Positions 37,740-50,105 of a DNA stretch of 64,000 nt are shown here, in pieces. The notes beneath the pieces are model-generated. The model was not told the DNA's origin. It saw only the letters and a list, made by a program, of their open reading frames with translations, and searched no databases. The position numbers were made by a program, and so were the translations under genes. Position 1 is the stretch's first letter; every line of letters begins with the position of its first letter. Source of the stretch: Glandiceps talaboti (Eukaryota; Hemichordata; Enteropneusta; Spengelidae). The DNA lies in the NCBI RefSeq assembly GCF_964340395.1, contig NC_135559.1, positions 15,808,031 to 15,872,030 on the forward strand, read 5' to 3'.

Positions 37740-37940
37740 ATGAGTCAAAACATTCAACATTTTCTCTGCCCAGTTTTCATGAATTTAACATGCTTGCTTA
37801 GGTAAATTATTCCGTTAGATATTTCTTCATTCAGCTGGAAAATATGCATAACCTAGGGGGTTTTAATCAATTTGCGTCTTCAACTTAAAGTGACAAGACT
37901 CCTTAGGTCACTTGTACTTTTCCTTGGCTGAACAGAGCAA
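37740..37940. repeat. Palindromic-core repeat family B, copy 2
   Basis: TTCATTCAGCTGGAAAATAT then GCATAACCTAGGGG is followed by AGTGACAAGACTCCTTAGGT then CACTTGTACTTTTCCTTGGC then TGAA. The two parts form the inverted core also seen at 46508 and 58355. Upstream AGTCAAAACATTCAAC matches the 49655 flank. Confidence 0.65.
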
Positions 37941-40640
37941 GAATATTGGGGCTTCAAATATTGTCAATAGATGTATGACAGACCACATTGCAAATGACAA
38001 AAGGTTATAAATAACACTGATATATATCGCAAACTGTAGGACCAATACATCATACTGTGTGATGACATAGCTAGGATACTAGTAGTATGTACATTATCAT
38101 AACTTTAGATGTATGGCATGCATGACAGATGTACAGTCATGTATGGAATGAAATCGCATAACCTTGGAATATCAAATGTTGTCTATACATGTATGTTCAC
38201 AGGAATAAAATATAAAATCACAACTTATGTTGGTATGAATGTCATACATGTATATGATCAAAGTACACTGAAAGACTTATACATGCACATATAAAAATTA
38301 TGGATTATGTGAGTCAGTGACATTAGCTATACCTTGTGTAAAAGGCTTCAGTTGTTTTGGTTTATTGAGAGAGTTACTTCTGAAATATAGCCAGTGTATT
38401 GATAGTCCCTATATTTTTTCTTTGATCAGCATAGCAAAGTACATGTAATCTACATTGTAAGAGGCCACTTCTAAGTTCTACATGTAGTTGCAAAATGTGT
38501 AGAACATACAATACATGTATGTGTGCTGGAGTCAGGAAAATTTGCGCTTCAACAGCCATGTTAGTGTTTAGGTGTAGTACCCTCACCAGTATGACATTGA
38601 ACTTCATTAGATCACGTCGTCGGATACTGTCATTGCGGCTTGTTGATACTTAGATACATAGTGTACAGTGTGAACAGATCTATTATAGAACATGCCAGAT
38701 GACTACAAATGCATTCACTCAGTGTTTCCGCTATTATTTGCGCACTACTTGTGCAAGGTCTCCATCTGCTCTCACAGTCAAATTTCATGTTTTATGCAAC
38801 TTTACATCATCAATCAATCAAGAAATAAAATGTAAAGGTAAAATGTGTTAGCCTCATATTCAAAACAAACGTATGATTTTGCTTCCTTGGCTGCGTAAGC
38901 GCAGTCACCATGTCACAATTCCAATTTTTCTTCTTCTCCTTAAGTTGCTTTGAGTCTCAAAAAACCATAGAACAACCAGAGTATATATTCCATGTTTTTT
39001 GTTGAACCTGGCTCATGCATGGTATAATACACAATGTATAAAATTAATGTATATGTCATATAGCTGTTACGCTGCATGGAACAGCTAGTGTCAATTTCAA
39101 GACTTTATCTTGTGTTGTTTATAAACTTATACACAGGAGAATTATACCAAATTAATATAGTGACATGTTCTGTACAGTGTGACTTGATGTTCTGTACAGT
39201 ACCTGTATCTGGTCCACTCCTTACAAAATGTAACAGTATGTAACTTGTTCTATACAACCCATGAAAAAAACACCAGTGCATTTGCTTGTCAATGAATGAA
39301 GTGACCTAAGGAAAGACTTCATGCAAAGACAAAATTACATGTGTATGTAAAAACAACAATTCAACTGATACAAAAACAGCAGGTGCCTGTGATGTATGTT
39401 TACGCAATTTATCAGTTTGTTTATATTTGTGGAAGTTATAATGTAACAGGACAGTGGTACACAATCTTATAATATGTAACATAATGTTGGGTTTTATCAA
39501 TATATATCAAACATATCAAACAGAGTCATGGGGTCCTGGCTCCTGTGGTGTTTTATGCATTGATAAGTTACCAGCACTATGCATTGCATGACTTTGCATG
39601 AACCTTGCCTTGTTCCTGCCTACATGTACTTCATGGCACAAGCAAGTAAACACATCGGTATTGTTTTGCAGGTTGTACATTTTGTACATGTTGCTGTTCC
39701 ATAACAGTTTAATATGACTGGTTCCATATGTGTTACCCTGCCTGTTCAGTCCATAACTAGTTCTATGCAGTGTGCTGCTTGATGCAATCACTCACCATCA
39801 TGTTTCCCAGTAAAGTGCTGACTAGAATATAACCCAATTATACTATTGAGGTAATCTTTGATCACATGGGAAATGATTGCTGACACAACTAACTGTGATT
39901 TCCATTCTGACATGGGTGTTGGAATGACGACATGGGTGTTGGAATGACGACATGGGTGTTGAAATCATCATGCACTCTCAATGCTATAAATCATCATTTG
40001 AAACTAAATTTTGCTGGTCATTATTTGTTCGTCAAATTTGAACCCCAAAATATGAGTAGTTGTAACTTTAATGCAGACTTTACAGTAGGCTAGGGAGTCA
40101 GGTTATGGTTAAGGTGGCTACAAGAATAGGGTTAGACCTTCTAAGCTAGTTCTGATTTGTAAAATAAAATTGATCATGACTTGCTGCAGTTTTATATTAA
40201 TTTCGTTCCCCAAATTATCCCCCCAAACTCTTACAAAATGTGAGAAATTGCAGCCTCTGTCATTTAATATTTACACCTATGGTCTTCCATTCCTTTTGAT
40301 GGCAACATTTTTTCAGTAATTATAGTTAAAACACATACCTGAATTAAAAAATTTAATTGCGCTCTTGAAAATTTTTTTTTTAATCTAGAAAGTATTGTGA
40401 ATGACTTTTATCGTCCAGCTGTTACAATTGTTGCAATAAAATTTTTTATAGTAGTTATTAAGTCACACATTTTATTCCTATTTTCTCATCTCTCGGTGCA
40501 TTAACGTATTATAAAAAGCAATTGAGACAGCTTTGTTGATATAAGGGTAATCTTCTTTGACCTATCACTAATTCCTTTGTAATCATATTATTTGTCAGGT
40601 GTTGTGAAATTGCAGGTTTTGTCTATTATTTGAAAAGGCT
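37941..40640. other. No gene recognised
   Basis: Mostly unique AT-rich DNA. 38885-39015 (ending GAGTATATATTCCATG then TTTTTTGTTGAACCTG) matches the outer flank of family B at 46765-46800. A 20-bp unit (GACATGGGTGTTGGAATGAC) is repeated three times at 39911-39970. No exon is supported. Confidence 0.45.
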
Positions 40641-40784
40641 ACATTGTAACATTCATTCAGGACAAAATGAAAAAAACTTATGGAATCCACTATTGATAAA
40701 CTGAAAGCCATTAAATACGATGATTATTAAAAATGACTTCGGTATTATAAACATGTTTTTTTTCATTCCATTCTTGAATGACAG

Positions 40785-40932
40785 GTATGTTGTCCTTGTG
40801 CGGAATGTTTTCACAATGGAAATAATCTCTGAATTTATAGTCTGTGGTTTCCAAAGCTGGATAAAATTTATGTGGTCCATCTCCGTTTGTGATGAGTTAA
40901 AGCTTACTATATATTGTATGGTTAAAATGTAA
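40785..40932 (+). other. Candidate exon, membrane-segment-like
   Basis: After the acceptor TTTCATTCCATTCTTGAATG then ACAG (ending 40784) the plus strand is open to TAA at 40930. The peptide reads YVVLVRNVFTMEIISEFIVC then GFQSWIKFMWSISVCDELKL. The spacing of VFTxE, GF and W loosely recalls the S2-S3 stretch of voltage-gated cation channels, but the usual lysine after the Glu is absent, so this is only a resemblance. No good internal donor is seen. The antisense strand is also open (133 codons). Chance is quite possible. Confidence 0.2.
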
Positions 40933-40933
40933 A

Positions 40934-41340
40934 GTGTATATATTTCAGTAACTGGAGAAGTTAAATCAACAAAGTGTATGTACATTAATATGTACATTAT
41001 GTAAATGTCTCCTTGAATATTTGTCAAGATTAGTGATGTGTTCTGCCAATGCACTTTACAAATAGTGAACTGTGTTACATGTTACACATATTGTGTTCAT
41101 TTTAACTCCTCAGTACATGAGAAAAAGTGAAATGTACATTTACAATGTATGAAGTGTATATATATTTCAATAACAGGAGAAGTTAAATCAACAAAGTGTA
41201 GTTTGTCACAAAGTGTGTTCTGCCAATGTACTTTACAAATAGTGAACTAGCTGTGTTACGTCATGTTCCATTATTCATGTCATGTTCATTTTATGCCTCA
41301 GAACATGAGAAAAAGTGAGATGTATGTCATGTACTATACA
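40934..41340. repeat. Tandem duplication, about 220-bp unit, 2 copies
   Basis: Both copies run GTGTATATATTTCA(G/A)TAAC, AGGAGAAGTTAAATCAACAA AGTGTA, TGTGTTCTGCCAATG(C/T)AC, TTTACAAATAGTGAACT, TGTGTTAC, GTTCATTTTA, AACATGAGAAAAAGTGA. Copy starts at 40934 and 41154. The candidate exon at 40785 abuts but is not part of it. Confidence 0.8.
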
Positions 41341-42214
41341 CATACAATTGGATGTTATGTATTTCTTAAAGTTATAACATATACATTGTATGTACCAGAG
41401 ATTACTTGCACTGGTGCGAGCTAGTGCATGCTTGAATTTGTACTGCATGCAAATGATATGCAAATGAGGATGTGATCTTTCCTTCTATCCAAGAGCATCT
41501 GATTGCAGTCACTGTGTCATTTTTACGGAATTTTGTTGTTTCAGATAAAAGCGTGATGTGCCAAATATTTCTCAAAAGGTATTCATTCTTTGTTGAAGTG
41601 ATGTACCATAATGTACATTTACTGGTACAAGTTCAGCAACCTTTATATAGAGAAGAGGTACCTGTACATTTGTACAATGTACATGTATATCGTATATGTC
41701 AAAAAATGAGGAATTGAACATGTGTATGTATGCATATTGTATATAATTAATATGCAAATGTCAAATTAAAGGTTTACTACTAGTCAATAAGTGAAGTGTG
41801 AAATTGTCTAGACGTTTCAAAATTGAAATAAGTATGATGAACATACGTACATGTATACTAAAAAGTAGTTACTTATAGCACATGTACAGAATATAGTTGA
41901 AGGTTTCTGACGAAGTGAACATTTGGACTAACATTGCAGCTCTGCACATACAAATGTACCATTCTTCATTGCTAACAAATTACAGGCTAACTGTATATAT
42001 TTACATCATCACCATGTGTCAGCAATGGGAAAGGTTGATGCCAGCGCCAGCCCACTTTTAATCTAGATGCTATTTCTGATATCAAATTTCAAGATCTCTC
42101 TGTACGTCTATAACTCAATGAGGTTCTGAGATGATTCGATACCACCGTGACCGATAGCATCTACATCTATATATTGTACATATAGACTAGCCCACAGTTA
42201 GCACCAGTCCAATC

Positions 42215-42715
42215 CAGTGTTATAGCTAAAATGATGTAGGCTTGGTGTTTTACTCATTGGACATTACAGCTAAAATGATGTAGGCTTGGTGTTTTACTCG
42301 TGGGATATTACAGCTAAAATGGTGTAGGCTTGGTGTTTCACTCATGGGACATTACAGCTAAAATGATGTAGGCTTGGTGTTTTACTCATGGGATATTACA
42401 GCTAAAATGGTGTAGGCTTGGTGTTTCACTCATGGGACTTACATTACAGCTAAAATGATGTAGGCTTGGTGTTTGACTCATACATGTATGGGACATTACA
42501 GCTAAAATGATGTAGGCTTGGTGTTTGACTCGTGGGACATTACAGCTAAAATGATGTAGGCTTGGTGTTTCACTCATGGGACATTACAGCTAAAATGATG
42601 TAGGCTTGGTGTTTCACTCATGGGACATTACAGCTAAAATGATGTAGGCTTGGTGTTTCACTCATGGGACATTACAGCTAAAATGATGTAGGCTTGGTGT
42701 TTCACTTATGGGACA
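42215..42715. repeat. Minisatellite, 44-bp unit, about 11 copies
   Basis: The unit is TTACAGCTAAAATGATGTAG then GCTTGGTGTTTCACTCATGG then GACA, 44 bp from TACAGC to TACAGC (42541, 42585). Variants GTTTTACTCATTGG, GTTTGACTCG and CTCATACATGTATGG occur. The 63-codon minus frame is an artefact of the repeat. Confidence 0.92.
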
Positions 42716-42929
42716 TTAAGTTTTTGACACAAAGATAGACATACATGTACATAAATGTATTTCATCTCTAGACTAACAATAATAGAGAGACAATAAACAC
42801 AGCAGGATCTGCCAGACAGCTGTTTTTATAATCTAAATTTTAATCCTAATGTCAAATCTGAACGAGGATTTGGATTATGTTAAAATACTGTAACAGTTAC
42901 TGTATAATTTCACCTGGGAGCTACATGTA

Positions 42930-43432
42930 TAACCCATAACACCAAAGTAAAGCATTTTCTGTATGTACCACAATCGTTTATATCATCCGTATCAAGTACA
43001 ACCCATAACACCAAAGCAAAGCATTTTCTGTATGTAGCACAATCGTTTATATCATCCGTATCAAGTACAACCCATAACACCAAAGTAAAGCATTTTCTGT
43101 ATGTACCACAATCGTATATAGCATCCATATCAAGTACAACCCATAACACCAAAGTAAAGTGTTTTCTGTATGTACCACAATCATTTATAGCATCCATATC
43201 AAGTACAACCCATAACACCAATTTAAAGTAAAGTGTTTTCTGTATGTACCACAATCATTTATAGCACCCATATCAAGTGTAAAAGTATACTGTTTCATTT
43301 ACTAATTGACCACATTACAAAGGAAACATGCTGGGCTTATAAATAAACCAACTGAAATAGTACCGGTATACTTTTACACTTGATATGAATGCTATAAACA
43401 TTTGTAGCGCATAGAGAAAGTGCTTCACTTCA
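42930..43432. repeat. 69-bp minisatellite ending in an inverted unit
   Basis: Five direct units of AACCCATAACACCAAAGTAA then AGCATTTTCTGTATGTACCA, CAATCGTTTATATCATCCGT, ATCAAGTAC (69 bp: 42931, 43000). After a 75-bp spacer an inverted unit follows: 43366-43432 (GTATACTTTTACACTTGATA then TGAATGCTATAAA) pairs with 43218-43290. Because 69 is 23 codons, the minus strand stays open for 114 codons, giving a 23-residue repeat (TYRKCFTLVLWVVLDTDDIN); with no start context, splice sites or family it is probably not a protein. The inverted end suggests the array sits inside a foldback transposon. Confidence 0.85.
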
Positions 43433-43899
43433 GTGTTTCTAGTTGTATATTAGTCTGGATGCAAACGTAAGTGGAGGTGTAAATCATAACGATACCGTAT
43501 AGGAACTAGACTACATGTACCTAAGTGAGAAGCTATCAAAAACTCAGTCTTACTGTAATGAAAAAAGGTCTTGTGATATATCGCTTGTGACCTAATGTTA
43601 ATACGACAGGGAAATACGTGTAATTTGTGCAAACCGCAGAAAATAAGCTTGGGGATTTCCTTGAAGATGTTCATCAGGCTGGAAGAAAGACAGTCTAATG
43701 AAAAAGTCTGATAAAACACCCAAGGAATGTAATGAAATACTGCAAAGTCGTAAAAATAACCTACATGTAGCAATTTGACAATGGTATCAAGAAGAAATCA
43801 GTCCCAGGAAATGACACTTTTGTTTGTGCTATTAAAATTTTTATGGATACACAAAATTTTGATTACGTTTGACGTAAAAATACATGTAGTCGTGAAAGT

Positions 43900-44400
43900 A
43901 AAGTTTGTTGGAGTGTGAATAGATTAGATTTTCAGTCTGTGAACATTATTCTAAAAATGTAATTATTTTGGACACAAATGTGGGCTGGAAAATGTGTAGT
44001 CAAGAGTGAATTATGCACATGGAACGGTTTTCAGTTTGTGCACGTAACAAAAATTCAATCATTTTTTTGACACAAATATGGTCGGGAAAGTCTGTGCAGT
44101 GAGTTGTGATTGATGTAAATGGAAATAATGCTTTTCGATAAATCTTTATCGTGCAACATATCAGAATAGTGTAATCCATTCCTGTCAAATATGTCATGTT
44201 GTGTGCCAGCTCAATTTGAAAGTTGAATGATTCAGAAATCTGCTTCACTGCTAAGTGAGTACATCTGGCAAAAAGTAGAAAATTTAAGTAAAGTGTTTTT
44301 TACGTCCATATGTGTCAGAAATAATTGAACTTTTTGTTATATACACAAACTGAAAATCATTCCATTTGCATCATTCACACTCCCAACTCATTTATTTGAA
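43900..44400. repeat. Three diverged units, last one inverted
   Basis: Two direct units of about 110-130 bp (GGAGTGTGAATAGATTAGAT, TTTTCAGTCTGTGAACATTA, GACACAAATGTGG; then GAATTATGCACATGGAACGG, TTTTCAGTTTGTGCACGTAA, GACACAAATATGG) are followed by an inverted unit at 44280-44395 (CATATGTGTCAGAAATAATT, ACACAAACTGAAAATCATTC, CATTTGCATCATTCACACTC). The layout matches the 69-bp array just upstream: direct copies, spacer, inverted copy. Confidence 0.65.
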
Positions 44401-46507
44401 GTTACGACAACGTTTAGACTAAATGATATATTTTGCTATTTGAATCGTGCTTTGTAGAGTTAGATTGATTTACTGCTCTGCACATTAATATGCAAAGTAT
44501 ATATGCAAAGTAGGACATTTGCATAAATTTAATTTGCATATTTGACTATAATAGTTACATATTGAGATCCTACAAATCAGGATATGGTGTAAATCTCATT
44601 TCTGATAAATAACAAATCCAATGTTCTGTCGAAAGTATAACTTTAGAGTTCTTTTATGTGTTATTCAACTTCTTTTTAAAAAAATGCTGAAAGCACAGAA
44701 TATTGCGAGAAACTCTTGAGTAAGAGATGTACATTACATGTACATGTACTGTGATGCAAATGAATACTATAGAAACTTGAAATTTAGCGTGGTTGACATG
44801 TTCCATTTGTCCTAACACATCTAAAAATTGTACATACTTAGGTAAAAGCAGTGAAAATTTAAAAAAAAATCTAGAATAAAATATGAAAGTGTGTACACAG
44901 TGATGCAAATAGAATAATCAAATTACATTAAAGTCAGCATGATATGAAGAAAAGGTTAAAGGTGTTGACACCTGAAGTGAGATATTTTCACAAGGAATGG
45001 TTTAAAGTGAAATAGAATCAATTGACACTTATGCATCAGTCAGAGACAGAGTGTCTCCTTTAAGTGCATTTGTAGAGGGTCTTCATATTCTTTGACAAGG
45101 AGATTTGCTGACACTATATCGTGAAGATTAACTGACCTTATGATATGTATTTCATTTCAAGACGGTCCCCTTTGTAAAAGTTAATGGATAGATGGAATCA
45201 ATGATAACCATTATTGATAAAGCGGTATAATGTACAAAATCACTAATACTTGTTCTTGCATTTTTCCGTTGTCATATTTTAGTGAGTTTTATTTTCATGG
45301 TTGGACGATTATTTGTACTACTAAGTGCAAATGTGGTCAGGAGTATATGAATGATTGAATGTAATGTATTTAGTGTAAGGAATGCTTTTAGGAAATAGTA
45401 TGACTTTAATACACAAGTGAAAAAAAAAAAGTTTGAAAAAAATATCTAAATTTAGCAAACTAATATGATTTGTATTAATTTTGTATATTTTATGTAACTG
45501 TCAAATGTGCATTTTTTTTTGGGAGTAATTAATTCTCCATTAAACTAAAGCCAGTTGTCTTTTTAAAGTCATTTTAAGGAATACCATGTTACAGATAGGT
45601 TAGCATTATAATCACGCTGCATGTAAACCTACATTGTATTTAGTAAACTTCTTTCAGAGAGGGTGCAACTTAAAGCAATTATTTATAAACGTACTTCGCA
45701 ATACATGTTTTCCAATTTACATACAAGTTGACTGAATTTTTTCATTAAAATGTATTAACAAATGTGAAAATGCAACTTTAAATTATATAAAAATAAATCA
45801 AGGGATGGGACCAGGGGTAGGAAGTGTGTATGTTAATGAAGTGATTGAAGAATACACTTTCTTACTACTAAAATGTAAATGCTTTTGGTCACAAATTTTT
45901 TTACATTGTTCATTTTGTACATGTACATGTGTCAGTGTATAGGCCTGTTGAAATGTACGTTGTCAGCACTACATACCTGCGTAATTGCATAATTTATCAA
46001 TTAAGGACTGGTGCACAAATGCTAATGCCTTGACAAGGTCATTCAGGTCAGCAAAACATATTGTAATAATAACTTGTATTCCAAATATATAACCTATCGT
46101 AATATTAGATGGGTACCTGTAAAATAAAGTTCACCTGGTCTGGTCAGTGGGGCTTTTAACGTGCCATATGCTGTGTTATTATTACTGGCTATGATGCTAT
46201 AGAACCGTAGCTGTATACGTGTCTACGTATTTGAGGTTTCTTTTATTTCAAAACAAAAAGGAAAGGGATACAGAAAAAGGCGAGGGGGGGGGGGTACAAG
46301 AAATACACAAAAAAATACACAAAAAAATACACACAAAAAATCCTCATATAATAACATCATGGATTTCAATACCAGTTGTGCTACAACACCATTGGCATAA
46401 TTTATCTATCTTTTCAAACCATCTCATCATTGTTAAAGTATCATGATGAGAAATATAAAATAAAAAGGAGCATCCCAATACATGTACATTGTAGATTTAG
46501 ATGTTAT
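44401..46507. other. No gene recognised
   Basis: AT-rich. Four octamer words (ATGCAAAT/ATTTGCAT) lie at 44517, 44532, 44754 and 44903. A poly-G tract sits near 46284-46293 and an AAAAAAATACACA short tandem at 46300-46340. No exon is supported. Confidence 0.45.
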
Positions 46508-46800
46508 TCCCAATATTTCGCTTTGTTCAGTCAAGGAAAATACAAGTGACTTTAAGGGCCCTTGCGTCGCTAGACTCGTAGTGACAACCCTTAGGTCACG
46601 ACTATTTTCCAGCTGAATGAAAAAATAGGAGAATACCAGTACTAGTAATTAATATAAAAGAATAAGTGGGGAAAGTAATGGCAATTATGAACGTTTTGAC
46701 TCATATTTCGAACACAGCGGAACCAGTGATATAGACATGCGTTGTTGTGACATAGAATGACGAGAGTATATATTCCATATTTTTTGTTGAACTTGCCTGA
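46508..46800 (-). repeat. Palindromic-core repeat family B, copy 3
   Basis: One of the two best-preserved copies. The core from about 46510 (CAGTCAAGGAAAATACAAGT then GACTTTAAGGGCCCTTGCGT) pairs with GACAACCCTTAGGTCACGAC then TATTTTCCAGCTGAATG. The flank continues through GGGGAAAGTAATGGCAATTA, TTTTGACTCATATTTCGAAC, GCGTTGTTGTGACATAG and GAGTATATATTCCATATTTT then TTGTTGAACTTG. It runs inverted relative to 58070-58460. Confidence 0.7.
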
Positions 46801-47440
46801 CACACGGTATAATTATATGCATGTATGAATATACATATATATACACCGTATCAACCCTGTTTCCACTGTATCTTTATGTCAAATGAAATGAACCTTGGGA
46901 TATTCCCAAAGATCAGTGCTTGTCAATGATCATTGATAACCCTTTTATTTCTGTGTAAATCTTTTTGTAATCCAGCAATAGTCATCGTACAGATCAAACC
47001 AAGCACACTTTGACTTTATCTGCAATTAATAATTGAAAGGAAGATACTAGTAATTCCCCTTTGTGGTCAGGTACATTTATCAATGTCACAACTATGGATG
47101 AGAGTGTCATTTTGTAGCAAATAGTGTCAATGAATACATTGAATCTCTTGGAATTGAGAACACTGAGAGCTGGAATTGCTAATTTGCATACAAGTGGGAT
47201 TACTCATGGAATGAGCTTAAAAAAATTAAAACTGCAGTAATGCTCAGTACCCAGATGTACAATGTACTAATATAATAGCATTTCATGTTAAAGGGTTAAA
47301 AAAGAACTACCCTAGAAGGTCGGTTTATTCTTGTGTGTGTCTGTAGTAATGCCTCTTTAATGTGTGGACTGAAAGTAATGGTGTCTACCAAGAATTCAAA
47401 TGATTGTTATCTACATGAATTAATTTAGTTGCGTAGAGTC

Positions 47441-47593
47441 ATGCCTAGACTGTAAGGTATGGCGTGTCGTTCCACCCTCACTAGCCCATCACAGCGTACA
47501 TGTACCTAGACATGCCTAGACTGTAAGGTATGGCGTGTCGTTCCACCCTCACTAGCCCATCACAGTGTACATGTACCTAGACATGCCTAATTG
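47441..47593. repeat. Tandem repeat, 71-bp unit, 2.1 copies
   Basis: ATGCCTAGACTGTAAGGTAT then GGCGTGTCGTTCCACCCTCA, CTAGCCCATCACAG(C/T)GTA, CATGTACCTAGAC, starting at 47441 and 47512, with a partial third at 47583. The two copies are almost identical, so the duplication is recent. Confidence 0.9.
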
Positions 47594-47629
47594 GTAGAAT
47601 TGTATTCTCTGGTGATGACATCACAGTCA

Positions 47630-47885
47630 CAAAGAGATTAGGATAAATGTGATGTCATCACTAGGAGCTTTTCCCATAAACCCTTGCAGGAAATCTCCCA
47701 AAGGGCTGAACACATGTCAAGTGCAGTAGGGTATCTTTACAAGATTTCAAAATTGGGTAAATTGATTACCAAGGTACTTATAATGTTATCACCTAAAATT
47801 ATTTGTAATATTGACAGCAGTAATAAATAAATACAAGTGTACTTATAATTGAAATCAGAAATTAGTCTGACTGGACTTTTCCTTT
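47630..47885 (-). repeat. Dispersed repeat D2, copy 2
   Basis: Inverted relative to 18885-19085. On the minus strand it has AGTCCAGTCAGACTAATTTC, then CCCTACTGCACTTGACATGT GTTCAGC, GGGAGATTTCCTGCAAGGGT then TTATGGGAAAAG. It abuts words GATGTCATCACTAGG near 47652. Confidence 0.6.
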
Positions 47886-48130
47886 AATATGTAACTGTAC
47901 CTGTGTCAAACTGTACAGTCAAGTATATCATGTTGAATATTATTTTCAGCATTGTCCAAAGTTGCTAGAGAAAGTTACAAGTGATCATGAGGAGAATGGA
48001 TTTTTTTAGATCACTGTTACAAAACACTGTATTTCCACTACAAGCCAGCTGGGTACATTTGTAACACATGTTATGATTCTGTGAATTTCAAGCAGTGAAG
48101 AATAATTATACATAAATGTATGGTGCAATT

Positions 48131-48573
48131 TGCGTTGTTCATGCACTGTACGTGCAGTGTTCATGCAATTTCCTTGTGCTGTTCATGCACTGTACATGTA
48201 CATATAGTGTTCATGCACTGTACATGCACTGTACATGCGCTGTTCATGCACTGTACATGCACTATTCATGCACTGTACATGCATTGTTCATGCACTGTAC
48301 ATGCATTGTTCATGCACTGTACATGTACATATAGTGTTCATGCACTGTACATGCACTGTACATGCGCTGTACATACAGTGTTCATGCACTGTACATGCAC
48401 TGTACATGCATTGTTCATGCACTGTACATGCATTGTTCATGCACTGTACATGCATTGTTCATGCACTATTCATGCACTGTACATGCATTGTTCATGCACT
48501 GTACATGCATTGTTCATGCACTGTACATGCACTGTACATGCACTATTCATGCACTATACATGCATTGTTCATG
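48131..48573. repeat. 11-bp satellite, about 40 units
   Basis: Units CATGCACTGTA, CATGCATTGTT and CATGCACTATT, all 11 bp, are interspersed. Because 11 is not a multiple of three, all plus frames repeat the same residue series (HALYMHCTCIV), producing apparent 72-155 codon frames that are not genes. Short TACATATAGTG inserts recur twice, showing block duplication. Confidence 0.97.
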
Positions 48574-49180
48574 CTTCCAAGAATTAATACTATAATAGGA
48601 TGTACAATAGAATAATGAAATCATTGAATGTGTAATCAAGGTCTGTAGTAAATGAAGTGAAATATTACATTCATTTTTAACTGACTGTTCCAAAGTATTA
48701 CTTTCCTACAAAAGCAGTCTTAGTACAGTAAATCGTGTTACTCCGGTTTGCAAATCGCAAAGGTAGAACAGTTTAAATGGGTTGCTTCGGAAACCTTGTC
48801 ACTTACTATTACCATGGACATCACTCTATATGAATTAAGGTGCTTGATTAGTTCGCTGTGAAGATGATTAGGGTTGTAGATGATATGGTCGGAAACCTTG
48901 AAGTGTGAGTTTGATTGATGAACAGTTCCATTCAATCACCAACTAGTTATTTATAGTTTAATTGTGTAGTAATGTTATCACCTTTCCATATTAGGTAATG
49001 ATGATAAACGAACACATTAATTCTCCTTGAAAATCACACCTACATCGTAATTATCCACCCAGCGTTCTTGATGTCTGGATTCACCACAAATTAAAGGTCA
49101 TTGTATCTACAAAGTAAGCTTTAAATTGAAGTTCAGGAAAAAAAAATTTTAAAAAATGATTTCATGTGCCATCATCGTTA

Positions 49181-49555
49181 TACAACTGTTGACATCAGAC
49201 TGTGGATGACCAGAACTTGTTACAAACAGGGAAAGTAAACAAATGAATTGGATTAATAACACTTGGCTCAGCATGTTGAAACAGCAGAGACTTGTATTGT
49301 ATACCATGGTTTGATGAGAACAGTTTTATGGTCTCTTTATGTGTACATGAAGTGCCAGGGGTACTGGAAATTGTTTGTGACAGTGAACTATTAAGTAAAG
49401 TGGCCATAAAACTGTTCTTATCAAATGATTGAATGTAATACATGTCTCTGTATTTCATATTTGCTGTGCCAAGTGTTATTAATCCAATTCAGACGTTTAC
49501 AATTCCTGTTTGTAACAGGTTCCCTTTGGTCAATGGTCTGATGTCAGCAGTTGTA
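49181..49555. mobile_element. TA-flanked foldback element C, full copy
   Basis: Starts TACAACTGTTGACATCAGAC and ends GTCTGATGTCAGCAGTTGTA. Arms of about 150 bp pair through GTTACAAACAGG / CCTGTTTGTAAC, AATTGGATTAATAACACTTG / CAAGTGTTATTAATCCAATT, ACAGCAGAGACTTGTATTGTA-like sequence and GAACAGTTTTATGG. TA at both outer borders suggests insertion at a TA site. A truncated relative lies at 34640-34946. Non-coding. Confidence 0.8.
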
Positions 49556-49564
49556 ACATACATG

Positions 49565-49850
49565 AGCCAACTTGAACAAAAAAAAATATGGAATTATTTC
49601 ACGACAACTCGCATCAAAGTCATGACTGGTTCTGCTGGGTTTGAAATATGAGTCAAAACATTCAAAATGGTCACTAGTTGCCCCGATTTTTACTCATATT
49701 ACTGGTGGTGCTATAATTATGTTATTCTCCAATATTTTTCTTCATTCTTCATTCAGCCTGAAAATACTTGTGACAAGGGTTTTGACACTTCTCATTTAAT
49801 CACTCATAATGACAGAGCACCCTTAGGTGAATATCTATTTCAGATATTTT
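49565..49850 (+). repeat. Palindromic-core repeat family B, copy 4 (partial)
   Basis: The flank has CAACTTGAACAAAAAAAAAT then ATGGAATTATTTCACG, GAAATATGAGTCAAAACATT and TTTACTCATATTACTGGTGG; the degraded core has TTCATTCAGCCTGAAAATAC then TTGTGACAAGGG and a remnant CCCTTAGGTGAATA. It lies between foldback element C and repeat D3. Confidence 0.55.
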
Positions 49851-49874
49851 ACACTGAAGGGTATAGGTACTCAG

Positions 49875-50105
49875 GACTCATGAATATTCAGTGTTCAATC
49901 ATGAATACATTATTTCTGCTGACTCCCATGATGCATTAGCCCATAGCAAAGGTACCGTATTTATAAAGGCACAAGTTCAACTGATGTTTCCATGAAATCG
50001 CAAGTATTTATTATATGTGATGTTACATGTACATCACAAAATGACTCCAGAAACCATAATTTATGAAATTGTCTCAATTTCCTGGAGTGGAATTCCCCTT
50101 TAAAT
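49875..50105 (+). repeat. Dispersed repeat D3, copy 2
   Basis: Aligns with 22520-22755: CTCATGAATATTCAGTG, TGAATACATTATTTCTGCTG, CATTAGCCCATAGCAAAGGT, AAGGCACAAGTTCAA, TCGCAAGTA, AATGACTCCAGAAACCATAA, ATTTCCTGGAGTGGAATTCC. Confidence 0.6.

Noticed and set aside
42910-43254. 114-codon minus frame with a 23-residue repeat
   Set aside because: The unit length (69 bp) happens to be divisible by three. The array has an inverted terminal unit, lacks splice sites and resembles the non-coding 44-bp array nearby.
48116-48615. Overlapping frames of 72-155 codons rich in H, A, L, Y, M, C
   Set aside because: Produced by an 11-bp tandem unit that reads alike in every frame; no protein would show the same peptide in three frames by selection.
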